Assembly (NCBI GenBank): GCA_013398275.1
Contig: VZSE01009483.1
Coordinates: 2,170,571 to 2,234,570 of the forward strand
Length of the DNA stretch: 64,000 nucleotides
Direction: 5' to 3'
DNA from: Promerops cafer
Taxonomy: Eukaryota; Chordata; Aves; Passeriformes; Nectariniidae
Under the pieces are notes generated by a model. It was given only the letters and a program-made list of their open reading frames with translations. It made no database searches and was not told where the DNA came from. Of the stretch, positions 49,000 to 61,779 are shown piece after piece; the first letter of the stretch is position 1, and every line of letters starts with the position of its first letter. Position numbers and translations under genes: made by a program.

Positions 49000-49340
49000 C
49001 ATTACCCCACGGGCTGCCAGTAGCATATTTGCCTTTCAAGACTGTTTATCTTTGATGCAAAGATTTGCATCGAATCCATTTTTATCTGAATTAGGTCTAA
49101 TAAGCAGACACACATTTTCTTCATGACTGTTCTATGTGCCAAAACTGCTCAAGTTTAAAATCAATATTGCATTATTGTGCACCTGTGACAATATGGCTAG
49201 TAGCTTGCTTCCCAGCTTTTTTAGCTGTTGGCTGCACATGAAATCCTTTTCCATCAAACACCTCTCCTGTTGGAATTTAAGCTTGTTATTTTGGGACCTG
49301 TCAATTTAAAACATGCCCATATCACAATGTCCAAAGGTTG
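49000..49340. promoter_or_regulatory. Candidate conserved element with paired POU octamer
   Basis: GATGCAAA (49054-49061), GA, TTTGCATC (49064-49071) is an inverted pair that contains the complete octamer ATTTGCAT (49063-49070). The flanks nearly extend it to 11-bp arms. Further AT-rich words (TCAATATTGCATTATTG near 49162, TCAATTTAAAAC near 49301) lie in unique sequence. POU-family dimers bind paired octamer half-sites of this general kind. Whether this one is bound or conserved is unknown. Confidence 0.3.
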
Positions 49341-51117
49341 CTTGGCACCCAAATGACACCCAGGGCTGCTCGTGTGTGGGAGTATGTTCCTCAGAGGAAT
49401 GGCAATTCTGAGCAGTTTTGACAAACTGGAACCAAGCATTGAAATGCAGCTGTTGAGGAGCAAAATTCTGAGCTCTCTGAACTGGAGCTTGTATAAAGGT
49501 CTACTGACACTTTGTGGATGTGTTTAATCCATATTTAGGAAGTTTTAGATAAAACAGGTTCATAGACCTCTTGTTTTCAAAATTATAAACAAGACCAGTC
49601 TTTTTTCCTGTTATTATTATAGTAGGAGCCTATAGTAAGAGGGTAACTCTAATGTAAACACCAATTACAATTTTTTTTTTTATGGGTGTTGGGAAATATC
49701 TATTAACCCAGATGCAATATTTCTGAGCAGTGTGATTTCAGAACTTCAGAGTAAAAATGAATAATGAACATCTATGTCAAACAGTGTGTTTTTATATAAA
49801 TGTTGAAAAACACTTTGAACTGCTGGAGCAAGAAGAATGTACATTGCTTTTCCCAGACAGCATCACAACAAAATTTGAAAACAGAAAAAAATTTCGTTTG
49901 AATGAAAGAGTATGATGAACAAGGTCACCTTGTGCTGACCTCATGCCTAAATTGCTTGTGGTGTATAAACATGACTGTTAGATGCTCAAAGGAATCAAAG
50001 CAAAGACCATCAATTTTGAATGTTTTTAATCCATAATCTCAAAGTAGGTATGGATGTCCAGCAGGGAAAACATGCAGATGAGGAATGGTGAAGCCTGATG
50101 TGAGCAATAATGAAATCATACATACCGTGAAAAGATGAGATATGAACAACAACAACAATTAAGAAGGCACCTGAGAAGGTGGGGGGGGTTTCCACCCTTT
50201 GGTGTCCTCAGCTGAAGATTTCTGTCACCTTCAGGTGAAGATATTGATGTATTTTGGGGAAATACACTATGGCCAAGCAAATAATGTTTTACTCAAATAT
50301 ACAGTTATATGATGAAAACAAGAACACTTTTCTGCGATTTTGATACAAACGAGAAAATCAGACACTCAATTAGATTATAATTGGAAAATGGATGGCTATC
50401 TGTCAAATGCCTTTGAAAAAGCCCTTTCTAAATCTCTCTTACTGGTGTTGTCATACTCAATTTTTCCTGTAAGGAAAACAGATTGCTTGCTTCTTTATGG
50501 TAAATTACCCTACCTATGTACTCAGAACATTCCTTAATGGTGGTATAACCTAGTTAGATGTACTGCATTATCAAAATTTTCATTTCTGCATGAAGTTATT
50601 GGGCGACTGAACCATTGTAGTTTTACAGTACCTGTCCACCTTATGTCTACTTATTATATTACAGATGCTGCTCCTTTAATTTTCTTATGTGCTTCTCTGG
50701 AGTTCACAGTATTCTGATGAATTTGTAGTTAATATTGTAAGAGTGCAGTTTGTATTAGCTGAGCAGAATGGTCGTGCATCACTCCCATTTTTCATTTTTC
50801 AATGAAAAATGCACATCCAAGCACTCTTTCCCAGAGAACTCAGCAGTGACCATACAGATGTGTAATGGTGTTGTACTAAAGAGAGGATTCCTATTCCAAC
50901 CACTGGAGTGAAAACTGAAATGTACAGAAGAAAATCTGAAGCATATCATGCTGGAATTGGGCTCTAGATGATTACAATGGTTCCTCCTTAAAATTAAGGG
51001 CGAATGAGTGAAAATTCCTCTTAAATATTATTTTTAAATGATCACTGATTGTGTTTCATGTCTGATTTAGTTATACATACCACTCTGAGACAACAAATCG
51101 GAAGCCAGAAAGCACTA
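49341..51117. other. Unique non-coding DNA with small palindromes
   Basis: CATTTTTCA-A-TGAAAAATG (50793-50811) is a perfect 9-bp inverted repeat with a 1-base centre. At 50176-50198 an AAGGTGG arm, a G8 run that begins inside it, and a CCACCCTT arm could form a hairpin with one bulge. Poly-T runs occur at 49672-49681. No gene is recognised. Confidence 0.5.
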
Positions 51118-51171
51118 TAAAAATAAAAATAAAAATAAAAATAAAAATAAAAATAAAAATAAAAATAAAAA
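51118..51171. repeat. (TAAAAA)9 hexanucleotide microsatellite
   Basis: Nine uninterrupted TAAAAA units. Such purity suggests ongoing length polymorphism. The repeating F/Y peptide on the minus strand (51042-51290) is an artefact of it. Confidence 0.95.
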
Positions 51172-54100
51172 TAATTCAGAGGTGGTAAAGCAAAGCAGCA
51201 CTGAAGAAATGTTTTATTTTTCACCTTCAAAACCAACAGGTTTTTTTTCAAAGTAAGACCAAATGTTGTTTCAAAGCTGAATTGTGTCACAATTGACTAC
51301 ATATTTCAGTCTCATTGAGACGGCCCTTTCGAACAGGGAACTGTTTAACCAGAAAACCTTTGAGAGTCTCTGGCCTTGGGAGAGTGGATCAATCTGCCCA
51401 TAGATGCTGACCTGCTTGGGCAGGACACCAGGATGTTGGTGGCTGGGATATATCAGGACCCCCACCCCTCACTGTGGCATGTTTGCAGAAGCTCTGCTCA
51501 GCTTTTGTGTCAGCTGTGCCTTTAATGGAACGCTCTCCTTTATTTCTGTGGTCTGCTTCTCCTAACTCAGTGTTCCCACAGTCCCTTAACGCATAATTCT
51601 GTTCAGGAAACTGAGGCAGCCTGCTCTTTCTGAGGCTATTTTCCATGATAAACAAAATAACAACATGTAAAAGCTGCTAATAAATGGCACATCTCTCAGG
51701 AGAGAAGGTATTACCTCAGTATTATCCCATTTTCTGCTCATTCAAAGACTCTCAAGGTCAAAGAGACCGAGGCCTCCCTCAAGGCAATGCTAATGCCAGA
51801 CTGGCCGTGCATGCCAAGCTGCCAGCCCAAAGGTTATGTGTTACAGGCTTTGACTGTCAATATTACTATACTGCTGCTTTTCTTTCCTATTTACCATTCC
51901 CCTGCACTGCACCAGTTTCATGTCAGGCCTTTAACAAGTCTCTTCTTCTCCTATCACCTGAAATTTTTGAAACAGTAGCTGCTACTTGCAGATGAAGAGG
52001 CAGGCTATATATAAATACTTACACTATGAACAAGAAAAAGATAGGTTGAAGGAATTATCTCAGGAGAATAAAGCACTTGAATTCAAGAATTAAGAAGAGT
52101 AGGACTATCTGTGTAGTTTTAATTCATTCTCCTGCCCTCCTTATATGAAACTAAAGTGCTGAATTGAGTTACTGTATCTCAAGAGACTTGTAATTTATTC
52201 TTTTTTTAAGCTCTGACTGAACCACATATCTGATAACCTAATGCAAACAAATACTCTTTGCTGCAGTGTTCCTTCCAAGAATGAGTGTGATAATACACTG
52301 CTACAGAAACTGATAAGCAAGCAAAAACATTACAAAGAAATCAAACCTGCATGCTTTGTATAACTAACTGAAAAACAAATCTTCAATTAAAACATGGTAT
52401 TAAAAGAAACCTGCCATCCAGGCTGCTATGCAACACACTGACAAAAGCAAATTCAGGTTGGCAGTTCCATTCCAAACTTCTTTTTAAATTTTTAATATAT
52501 TACTCTTAAAAGGACCTGTGAATGTATTTGCATTAAGAAAGGCACACACAGAGGTTTAAAAGCTGTGTCCATAAGGAGGGAGAGAACACTTGGGACTGGG
52601 ATTTTCTTTCTCCTACCTGCATGTAAGAACAGCATCAGGTTGCTACGGGCAGAGAAAGAAGGTGTGCCACATACCCTGGCTGCCTGCAGGGTCGTAAGAG
52701 AAGGGGAACTGGGGGAGAAATTGAAGGAGAATTCCTGTACCTCATGACTGGCCCGTGAATTCTGCTGTTACTGAAATCAGAAAGTGCAACATTTTGCAGT
52801 GTTGCCATTGGGCTCCCTTATGGGCTGTGCCACAGCAGACGGACCTGAGGGTGAAGACCTCTTATAGGGTGGAATGAAGATGACAATTCAGACCAAACAT
52901 GGGGGTTTTTAAAGCACCTACTGTAGACAACTGGTCTCCACCCCATTCAAAAGAAAAATTTGAGTTTCAGAGAAAATACTGGTGGGAGAAGGGATTGGAT
53001 GATCATTCTTCCTTTGTGAGACAAAACTCAAATGCTTTGCATGAGGCTGTAGAACTGAAACACCACCATCAAACCTGTACCAGGTGCTGGAGAGGTTGTG
53101 CTCCTGAGTCTGGTACAAAAGGTTTGCATCACTATATACCCCAGATGGAACTGTAAGTTAGAAAAACTTTCACTGACCCAGCATCTTTAAATGCATCTTT
53201 GCAGAGTTCAACTCTGTTGCAATTACATTCTTTATTCTCCCCCCGTTCAAACATTGTATTTTCTAGTCACAGGGTCAGAGCACTTTAAAAAGCATGATTT
53301 TCGCTCAGTGCCCAGTTCACTCCAAGAATTTCAGATACAGAGTTTGAACAACAGCCTCTGCTCTAATTCTCTGAGCAAATGTTGCAGGCTGCAAATGTCT
53401 GTGTTTGTGTCAGAGATGTTTGCAACTCTGTACGTGGAGAGAACCTGTGCCAACAGGGAAGTGACAACTGCTTTCAAGGCTAAGAAAGATCTATTTCCTG
53501 TCTTTCTTGAAAATCCACAGCAAAATCTGCCCAAGCTCTTCTGTTCTGAAAGCTGAAAACTAAGCATTGTGGAAAACTTAAGGAAAATGTTAAGATATGC
53601 ATAGAAAATTAACTATAGCTCATTATGATTTCATAAAGTAAATTTTAATATATTTAAACTAGATTTGCTAAAGTGGGTTTCTTCATATTCAAGGTTTTAT
53701 CCCTTCTACTAATTTTGCATGAAAATCAGCTATTTTTATAATTATATTTTGTAGTGACATTTCAAATATTGTTTAATTAATGTTCACAGCAGCCTTGAGA
53801 GTAAATGGAAGTTAGAATAAACCAGTAGATTTAAAAATCTTTAATACAAATAGTCACTATTTGTTCAGATTTCAACCTTCAGAAAACAGTAATTAAGAAT
53901 AAGGTAATGAGACAGCACATCACATCCAACATAGTGGACTGAAAAGCCAATTCTGCAGATACAGATCTCCTCAGGACTCCAGCAGACAAATATTGCCTCT
54001 CCCAAAGGATACATGGGTGGAAGGTTGATCACACAGCTGGGTGACTGCCACTAGTGTGACCTTAGTACAAACCAGAGACATTCCAAAAAGGGAAAACTCC

Positions 54101-54772
54101 ATGCATGGTCCCCACACCTGCAACTGCTTTTAAAACTTTAATCTGCAAACTGTTGCTAGAGGGAACTGTTTGCTTGTATATAGTTTCTGGAAGGTTTAAT
54201 TCCTGATTAAACCAAATGGATTTCGTTGGAAATGTTAGTTGTAAGAAGAACCCATAAGAGAATTTATAGAGAGTTGAATTAAAGGTAATTCACAAAATAT
54301 CTACAATAACACACAGAGGTCATGCCATCTATGCTATGTACTGTTATTCTAAGATATGCAATGATTTCCTCAGTGTCTTAGGAGAAAAAAAAAAGGTTTA
54401 TTAGGATTATTTCCTAATAACACTAATGCCAGAATACAAACTCTACCTGAATGTCTTAGGCACAATATATTTGATAAAGGGCCATACTTTTCTGTAGCAT
54501 GTGGGCAAAAAACAACAAATGCTAATCCTTTGTTCAGGCTTAAAGTCTTTGGGATTTGCTGCAATTGCCACCAATTAGAAATCACATATTCTACTGTTAA
54601 AAAGGAGAATAAAAATAAAAAGGATACAAAGGTTTTAGTTTACTCCCTGTGTGACTGCAACTGTAGGTCACTCAGTCTCAGTTGAAAACTTCCTCCCCAA
54701 GTAAGGCCTCTAAACAGAACATTTCTGACAACAAGAATCAGCTGGCTGAGAACAGTTGGTACAGATTTACTG
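51172..54772. other. Unique non-coding DNA
   Basis: Frames at 51389-51995 and 52899-53567 (up to 121 codons, 53191-53556 plus) overlap on both strands and match nothing. The octamer ATTTGCAT lies at 52526-52533. 53570-53880 is AT-rich. No repeat family is seen. Confidence 0.45.
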
Positions 54773-54950
54773 AGGATAAACTCTGCCTGACCAGCTTTAT
54801 GGCCTTTGGTTATAAAATGACCAGATTCTTCAAGAGGAGAGCAGTACAGAGTGGTTCAAGGAGAGCACCACACAGGGGTCTCCACTGGGACCTGTCTGCT
54901 TAACAACTTTATCAGAAGCTGGAGGAGGTGACTGAGTGCACTCTGGTTGT
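54773..54950 (+). mobile_element. CR1 LINE reverse transcriptase piece A
   Basis: Plus-strand translation gives CLTSFMAFGYKMTRFFKRRAV, matching the CR1 'CLTNLIAFYDKMT.FLDERRAV' segment. A jump then leads to SRRAPHRG / GLHWDLSA, which in shifted frames reads as 'RRVPQGSPLGPV', followed by NNFIRSW and LSALWL, corresponding to 'FINDLEE.IECTL'. The whole motif-A part between RAV and VPQGS is deleted. The piece then meets piece B, which lies upstream of it in the consensus. Confidence 0.75.
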
Positions 54951-55085
54951 GCTTGCACATACCAGCATGGATTTATGAAGGTGAAATCCTGCCTGACCAA
55001 CCTGATAACCAGCTGCAGTGAAGAGACAGGCTCGGTGGCTGTGGGGAAAGCAGTGAAGTGTTTTTTCAAACTCTGGAAAATAGAG
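54951..55085 (+). mobile_element. CR1 LINE reverse transcriptase piece B
   Basis: QHGFMKVKSCLTNLITSC (from about 54964) and EETGSVAVGKAV are an easily recognised CR1 segment ('QHGFMKGKSCLTNLISFYDEVT..VDEGKAVDVV'). Similarity fades after about 55060. In a full-length element this part precedes the VPQGS region carried by piece A, so pieces A and B cannot be one collinear insertion. They are two insertions, a tandem duplication or a rearranged copy. Confidence 0.85.
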
Positions 55086-57594
55086 TATTTAACTATTATG
55101 TTATCCTATAGGTATCCTTATAACAGATTTAAATTATATTGCATCTATTTCCCTTAGACAAATGTAAATTTTGTTCTCAATACCAAATATTATCTCATTC
55201 TTTGCCATGGTGCTGCTTGGAATCAAATACTGTTGGGAGGATGATGTTGGCAAAGGAGCAGTCAAAAAAAAAACACAAAGGAGAGATAAGGCAATTTAAA
55301 GACAGTGAAAATTACAAAGAAACCCTCTCCCCTTTCTCACCTCTCTGTAACTCCACTGGGGTACTCTGGAGAGGGGAAAAGCTGAAGTGAGATTTGTCTC
55401 AGGTTTCATTAAAAGCGAAACCGAAAGGGAGGTTCATTAAGTGAAAAATAATTTTTAGTCTGGGTCTCTGAGCATAGTGTTGCCGTCAAAATAATCTGCT
55501 TGTGGTGCTCTTTTAAAAGTTGCAAAAACTTTGTAACCTGGATTCTGCCTTTTGGTCACTTGTTCACTTTCAGATGGCCCCTGAACTCAAAGCAACAGCC
55601 AGATTGCATCCTCTGGCTTGTCTTTTAAGCACCATCTTGTTGTTGACAGTCATTCTTCTCCAGATGGGAAAATTCACATCCAAGTGCACAACTTTTTTAT
55701 ATTGGGGATTTATTTTGGATAGGCAATTTAATTTCTTTTCTACAGTTTTGAAATGCTACAGAGATAACGAGCAGTCTGCCCCATTTCAGATCTGGCATGA
55801 AGTGCTGCAGAATTTCTAGGCTGATTCAAGTGGCACAGCCATTCATTTGTCATACAGTCAGTTGGAGAAGTTGTTTATAACTCAGCAAATTCAGTTGGTT
55901 TCCATCTTATACTATTTTCCAAAAGATTTCACACCCGATTTTAATTTCTTTTAAAAATTCTCTTTTTGCAATATCTCATACTTTCTGAAGTGACCTTTGC
56001 TTGCAAAGAGGAGAGCAATTATTTCTGAGAAACATGTAAATCTCTGGACTGTCTTCATCCTTCCTTTTTGGCTTCTATTGCTGACACTCTCAAAATTTTT
56101 TTTTTTGGACCACTTTTTAGAAGTTGCCAATAATGTTCAAGAAATGTAAAACTCATACTGCAAACAGTAACTGTTATATTTTTTGATGGTTCGGGTTGTA
56201 ACTAATAGCTTCCAAATAACTATCAAGAAACAATTTTTTCAGAAGCTCTATCTATGTAACAGCACATATTAACCTCTGCAATTTCACCTAAAAATGCTGA
56301 ATTGCAATGGTTTACTAAAAAATCCTCCAATTCTATCAGAAAGAAAAAATCACCCCTTATCTACTTTGTACATTCTTAGATGGTTTTATTCTAACAGGTT
56401 TAGCTGTATAAGGTTTGAACAGTGAAAAGCAATGAGTTTCAGAACTCTCTCTGCACATTGCATCTTGAAAATTGAAGTAATCACAGATGATTGTTTAAAC
56501 GTGAATGGAAAACAGCTATGCAAGATTTTTAAGAAAGGCTTTTTCCTCAGCAACACTTGGTCATGGGGCTTAACAGTGACTTACAATGGCTATAGCTATT
56601 TTGTCAAGCAGTTTTCCAGGAAAGGTTAGTAATTATTAGTCTCATATTTCTCTTCTCCTGGAGAGTGCCAGTCTAAGACAAGTCAAGTTACTGTTCTGCT
56701 TTCTGCCATTTTTAGATAGACTTCTGAAATACTCTTAGGTTAGAGAAACAAAGAAAAAATAATATATATTCTCTGAGGAAGACTCCTCAGTTGCAGACAC
56801 CTCAGACCAGCAGCGCAGGAGACATTCCAGCCTCCTGCAAGGTATCTGCACTGGGGACAGACTGCAAAATAAACACCTGTTCCCTACACCAACACCAGTG
56901 CAGACTCCACATTAGGCTGGATTTAAGTTGCCATTCTCACTGAAGTCAGTACACTCTCCAAAGCAATTGCCATTGACACAAATGAAATTGCATTCTTGAA
57001 GCAGTTCTCTGAGCTGTCACCAATGCAGCACTGTGCAAAGCACAAAGCATAATACTGCTTCTTAAAATTACAATGATGATACAGTAACCTTGCATCTGCT
57101 GTGTTTCTTAGGGGGCTTTTTGATCATGTATAATACAATATGATAGATTTTAATGTAATGCAAGTCACTTAAATGCTTTCATTTAAAAATAATTTTGAAA
57201 TTACTGTTTTCCCAATTTGTTGCTGATGTTAAGGCTTTTACACATTCCAAATCACGTGCAAGCTCTTAATCATTAATTGCTCAGAAGGCACCTCTTTTCT
57301 AGGTCTCTATTAAATTTTTTAACCAGGAGGGTAGATGAAGACTCCCAAAGCCAAGAACATCAGGATTCACCTTTCACTCAGAGTAAAACTGAAAAGCAGC
57401 TAAGTGCCTCCAAGGAATGAGAGGAGCCTTTGCCCAAAAAGCACATAGCACATTAACGTGGTTAGAAAGTGAGCTGCATGAAAGGCAGAGTAACCTGGGA
57501 AGTGGTACTGCTCACAGGCTGATCGACAGCTGAGCGCTAACAGAGAGAGTGTGTGATTTTGGGGTGGGGAGTGGTAGATGGGGAATAGGAAATA
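55086..57594. other. Unique non-coding DNA
   Basis: A 99-codon frame (55520-55819, plus) has a hydrophobic stretch after a few charged residues, like a signal anchor, but no domain or splice context. GGTTTC-N9-GAAACC at 55402-55422 overlaps GAAACCGAAA (55417-55426). A T run lies at about 56097-56105. Confidence 0.45.
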
Positions 57595-57850
57595 TTCAGA
57601 TGAACTTCCACAAATTGCTTGTCCCCTGAGGAAACATAACTTGGAGCATCTCTTTGGAAAACTAATCAAGTTGTATGATAAAATCCATAAAGCCCCAAAT
57701 ACCAATAAATCTGGCCAAATAATTAGCCTTCTTTCACCATCTATGAGGAAAGCAGGCAGCAAATTACAGCCACTCTTCTCATGTTGGACAGCACAAATTA
57801 CAGCATTTAAAGCCCAACACAAGCACTTAGGCCCCGCAGTGCTGGGCACC
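57595..57850. promoter_or_regulatory. Candidate conserved non-coding element
   Basis: This unique stretch contains ACTAATCAAG (57661-57670), CAAATAATTAGCC (about 57715-57727) and two CAAATTACAGC words 38 bases apart (from about 57758 and 57794). Both strands happen to be open over much of it (150 codons minus, 112 plus), but neither peptide resembles a protein family. Low stop density on both strands together with homeodomain-type cores fits a constrained non-coding block at least as well as a gene. Confidence 0.28.
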
Positions 57851-58260
57851 AATAGACTCCATTTAATGATGCATGTCTTTCCCCAAAGACACCCACGGGC
57901 TGCTCAGCACTACTGAATGCAAAGGCACGTCACTGACATTTCAAACACACGGCTGAAACTTTCCTCCTCTCTGGAGTCAGTGCCCCAGCACCAAGAAAAG
58001 CCAAATCCACTGCTAGAAACGTACCCTGTAAAAGATGAAGCATGGGTTTAATCCCTCAGCTTCAGTCGGAGTTGCTTTTTTCCCACAAGCCACAGAGCAG
58101 GCTGAGGGCCCTGCAGTCACCACCCACTCCTGCCCTGGGCAGGTACACGGATGCTGCTCTCCTTAAGGAGCGTCCCTCACACCGGAATTCAGGTGACATT
58201 TTTGTCATCCATGTGGAGAGCAAGACATCAACTCCATCCCACCAATAACTGTGGGGCTTC

Positions 58261-58340
58261 AACATGAACCCTGGTCTCCACCAGTTTTCCTATTGCAACA
58301 TGAACCCTGGTCTCCCCCAGTATTCTTTTTGCAACATGAA
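58261..58340. repeat. 36-bp tandem repeat, 2.2 copies
   Basis: A unit beginning AACATGAACCCTGGTCTC occurs at 58261-58296 and 58297-58332, followed by AACATGAA of a third. The copies differ at a few positions (CACCAG/CCCCAG, TTTTCCTA/TATTCTTT). Confidence 0.9.
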
Positions 58341-61300
58341 AAGATGTAAGTGATGAGGTTAAGAGGCAGGGATATCTCACCAGTGTTCTGTGCTGAAATA
58401 AATACTGATCTTTAAAAATGGCCCTTTCTGTCATATGGAGGCCTGCACAAGATAAATGAAGAAGCAGTTAGAGGCTGTGTGGAGGCTGTTCCAAACGCCC
58501 TGTCCTCTGCCACTCAACCCCCCCACCCCTGGGTACCAGTGCTGAAGCCATGGGGTGCAGGTCAGTGAAGGGAACTGAGCTAGCTGAAAACTGAGCCTTC
58601 AAAAGTCCACAGGTTTCTCTAGAGGACACCTACACAATATATGCTTTGTGTTTGACTTGTGTTGTCAAGCAGTACATTTTAGAGGTAGCATCTCATTGCA
58701 CTTCAGTTCTGCAGCATTGTGACAAATACAACCTTTTGCTTGATGGATTGCATCTGTGAAAAGGGGACAGTAGCCTAAGCATGTGAATCATGAATAGGAT
58801 GAAGGAGGTCTTTTACAGCAAAGAAAGGCAAACTGGATGGACATCTATTGATTTAGCTTTATTTATTATTTTGCAATATACCAAGGTAAAGGACCTGTTC
58901 TAAACATTTAATACAGAAAACATTTACTGAAAACTTCAGCAGTTTTTTTAAGCAAAGAGTTTTAATTTAAAAAACCTCCATGTCTATTTCTTGCACCAAT
59001 CAAAGTTTTATTTTAGAAAGTTGAAAGTATTCTTTTCAGAAAGTTTATCAAAGCTCTTTTCCTGACAAACTGAGATAAAATGACAAACATAGATATGAAC
59101 AGCAGTGTTCTCATTTGCATTTAGATAAACATTATAAACAGAGCTTAAGTAGTAGCGATTCTGAGAATACTTAAATGGCTTCTAGTTGTAAGTGCTATGC
59201 TCCACTTAGCTTAAATAGTTACTTTCTATGCATCATTAGATTTGCATTAGACACCCTGTACTTCTACATTCAAACCAAGGCCAGCCTTGAAAACATCAGG
59301 CAGGCTGTGGATTTTGAATGGGATCATTATTTCCAGAATACTGGGCCAAACTATAATCTGGTGGAAATAGGCTGGAGGATTTTCAAACAATTGTACAAAA
59401 GATGCGACTTGAAAATAAATTTGAAACAAAAAGTTAAATACAGCACACAGCTAACTAGAGGTCCCAAGAGTGAGTGAATACAGCCCCTGCTCTTCCTAGG
59501 CACAGCTCCAGATCCTCTGGAAATTCAAACCCAGTATTCCCACTGGGAGCCTCTGAGCCTGACACACCTCAGTGGCCAAGAGGTCTGCCCACGTATCTGC
59601 CTTTGCTGATCCAGGGTAAATCCATCCTCATTTATATCCATCAAAAGCTGTCTGGCAAGAGCACCAGAAATGTGTTCTCCTGCAAGAATTTAAATAATAA
59701 CTACATTATAGAAATAATTTAAAGGTAAATTTATATTGGCCGGTCACCCAAGACTGATTTATATGAACAGTTCTTATTCCTTCATCGTATTCTGTAAGTT
59801 GTTTCCAATTCAAGAATAAAATATGTGGTATTGAAGTAAGGAAAGTTAGAGAAGAGACATGGTCTGGTCAAACTTAAAGGATACAATTTTTATAGCCAAA
59901 AAATCATGAATAAAACATAAACTTAAAAGTAATCAGAAGTCTAGTATATGAAATAGAGAAGAGAAACAGGGAAAGGCTTTTCTCCAGAAAGCATTCCCAA
60001 ACACAATTTGAACTTCTCTACATTTTTATGATTACATCTGACTTGAGGGAGAGGATAAGCTTGTGAGTACAAACCAAAAACGAGAGCAGAAGCCTAAGTA
60101 CAATTTTAAAATGGTTTCTTCTTTTTGCAACTGCTGAGACAAGTCACAGAGAGGGTAAAGAAAGAAGCTGATGAGGGAACTTTGCTTTCTGATTCTTTCT
60201 GGAGATTTCCTGTGCCTGGAATCAAGGAGGAGAAAGTCTCATTTGCTCCCATATGGCAGTGCAGCTCACACACAAGGGTCTGACTCTCTCCTGGCCCATC
60301 TGTCAGTCAGTGCCTACAGGACAGTTACCCACAGGCACCAGCTGCAAGCGCTCCTCTGGTTTCACATCGCTCTGCTGGCTCTAATACTCTCCCTTGCTGC
60401 ATCCAGGTAGGACTAACCATAGGCTAAGCTGGATGCTGATCCTGTAAATGTGGGACAGTAAGGCACTAGCAGAAAAGGCCCAGCATCAATAGCAAGCACA
60501 AGCTTTTAATCCCATGTGCATATCAAGTTTTCCTGGCTGCAGCACTGCTCAGAGATCACACAAATCCCAGGTGCCTTCAAAAACAGGCAGGTAATTCAGC
60601 TGTCAATGCCCACAAAGAGGCAGGGGTAGGCACCACTTTTATGTGACTCCATCTAAGGACCTCCCCAGTCCCTGTGACAGTTGGGCCACCCTGCTGCATA
60701 TCCAGCTCAGCCCTTGCCCAGTAACTGTCCATGTGCCACCCCTGAAACAGAGGGAGAAGGTCTGAATAGAGGAATGTCTTTACATTAGACATAGAGCAGA
60801 ATAAAGGGAGGCAAGCACAGGGTTTCCCTTCATCTCACCTTCTCTGCATGGCAATGATATATTTTCTAGCCCAGCCAGTGTATTCTCATCATTTTGTTTT
60901 CATCCTCTTTGCGGCAAAATTTGATTTTGCCTCCATTGCTGTACAGGGCTGCACCTTGCAAGGAGGTATGATCTGGGCATAACACACTGCCCAGATCTTA
61001 CCAGAATTCTGTAAGCCAGAGCTTATTACATCTTCCTTCCCTAGTCAGACATAAAATTGAGAATTAAAAAATTAACATAATAAAGAATTTCAAACCCATC
61101 ATCCTGTAACCTGTAACAGTTTATGAGATTCAGTGGGTGCCCAGAGGGGCATGGGATGTTCTGTCTTGTCTCTACTGCTCCTATTTCTCAAATGGTTGTG
61201 GGCATAAAACGCCTGGGGTCTCTGTCTCTTGGGCTTTGTCTCCTACAATGGTGGAATTCCATCTCATACATTGTCCAGTTGTCTGTCCTCCAGGAATGAG

Positions 61301-61779
61301 AAGATATTGCTGCTTCTTTCACAGTTTATATATACATCTGGGCCCAAAATCTCTTCTGTTAAGAATGCTATTTAAAGGCTTCTGGGTTGTAGATTCCCTT
61401 CACTGGCTCATACACACCTTTTGGACATGGCTGCTCCTGACATCTTTTTTAAGTTGCCCCAGGATGTTTAAGACCTATCAAAATAGCTGGTACTTTAAAA
61501 CCTCAAAGGTATTTTTTTTAGATTGCTTCATGCTATTCCCACAATGACAATCTTCTTTAAGTTTCTTATGACTTACACATCCAGTGGAAGAGAAGCAGCA
61601 AACTAGTTATATGTCAAGTTTAAATGCTGCTTTAATTACAGCTTTGTTCACTGTCCAATACAAGTCAGCAGCCAGAAGGTAAATGTCCAGATACACAATT
61701 CTCTATCACAGATGACATAATGAGTGATTTGGACCTCATAATTCTGTTAGACAAAGATTGAAGAGAAGCAACGGCTTAG
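58341..61779. other. Unique non-coding DNA
   Basis: The octamer ATTTGCAT lies at 59113-59120. Frames at 59175-59477 (100 codons), 60171-60410 and 61137-61547 (136 codons) carry no recognisable domain. The one at 60171 ends next to CATCCAGGTAGGA (60400-60412), a good-looking 5' splice site, but no matching protein or acceptor convinces me. Confidence 0.45.

Noticed and set aside
55402..55426. Interferon-response-like GAAACCGAAA with a facing GGTTTC
   Set aside because: GAAANNGAAA is expected about twice in 64 kb on both strands by chance, and no promoter or gene lies nearby.
55520..55819. Possible small membrane protein (hydrophobic stretch near the N-terminus)
   Set aside because: Hydrophobic runs are common in translated T-rich DNA. 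There is no start context, splice site or homolog to support it.
60171..60412. Exon ending in a good 5' splice site (CATCCAGGTAGGA)
   Set aside because: One good donor motif is common by chance. The peptide has no homology and no matching acceptor with a polypyrimidine tract stood out.
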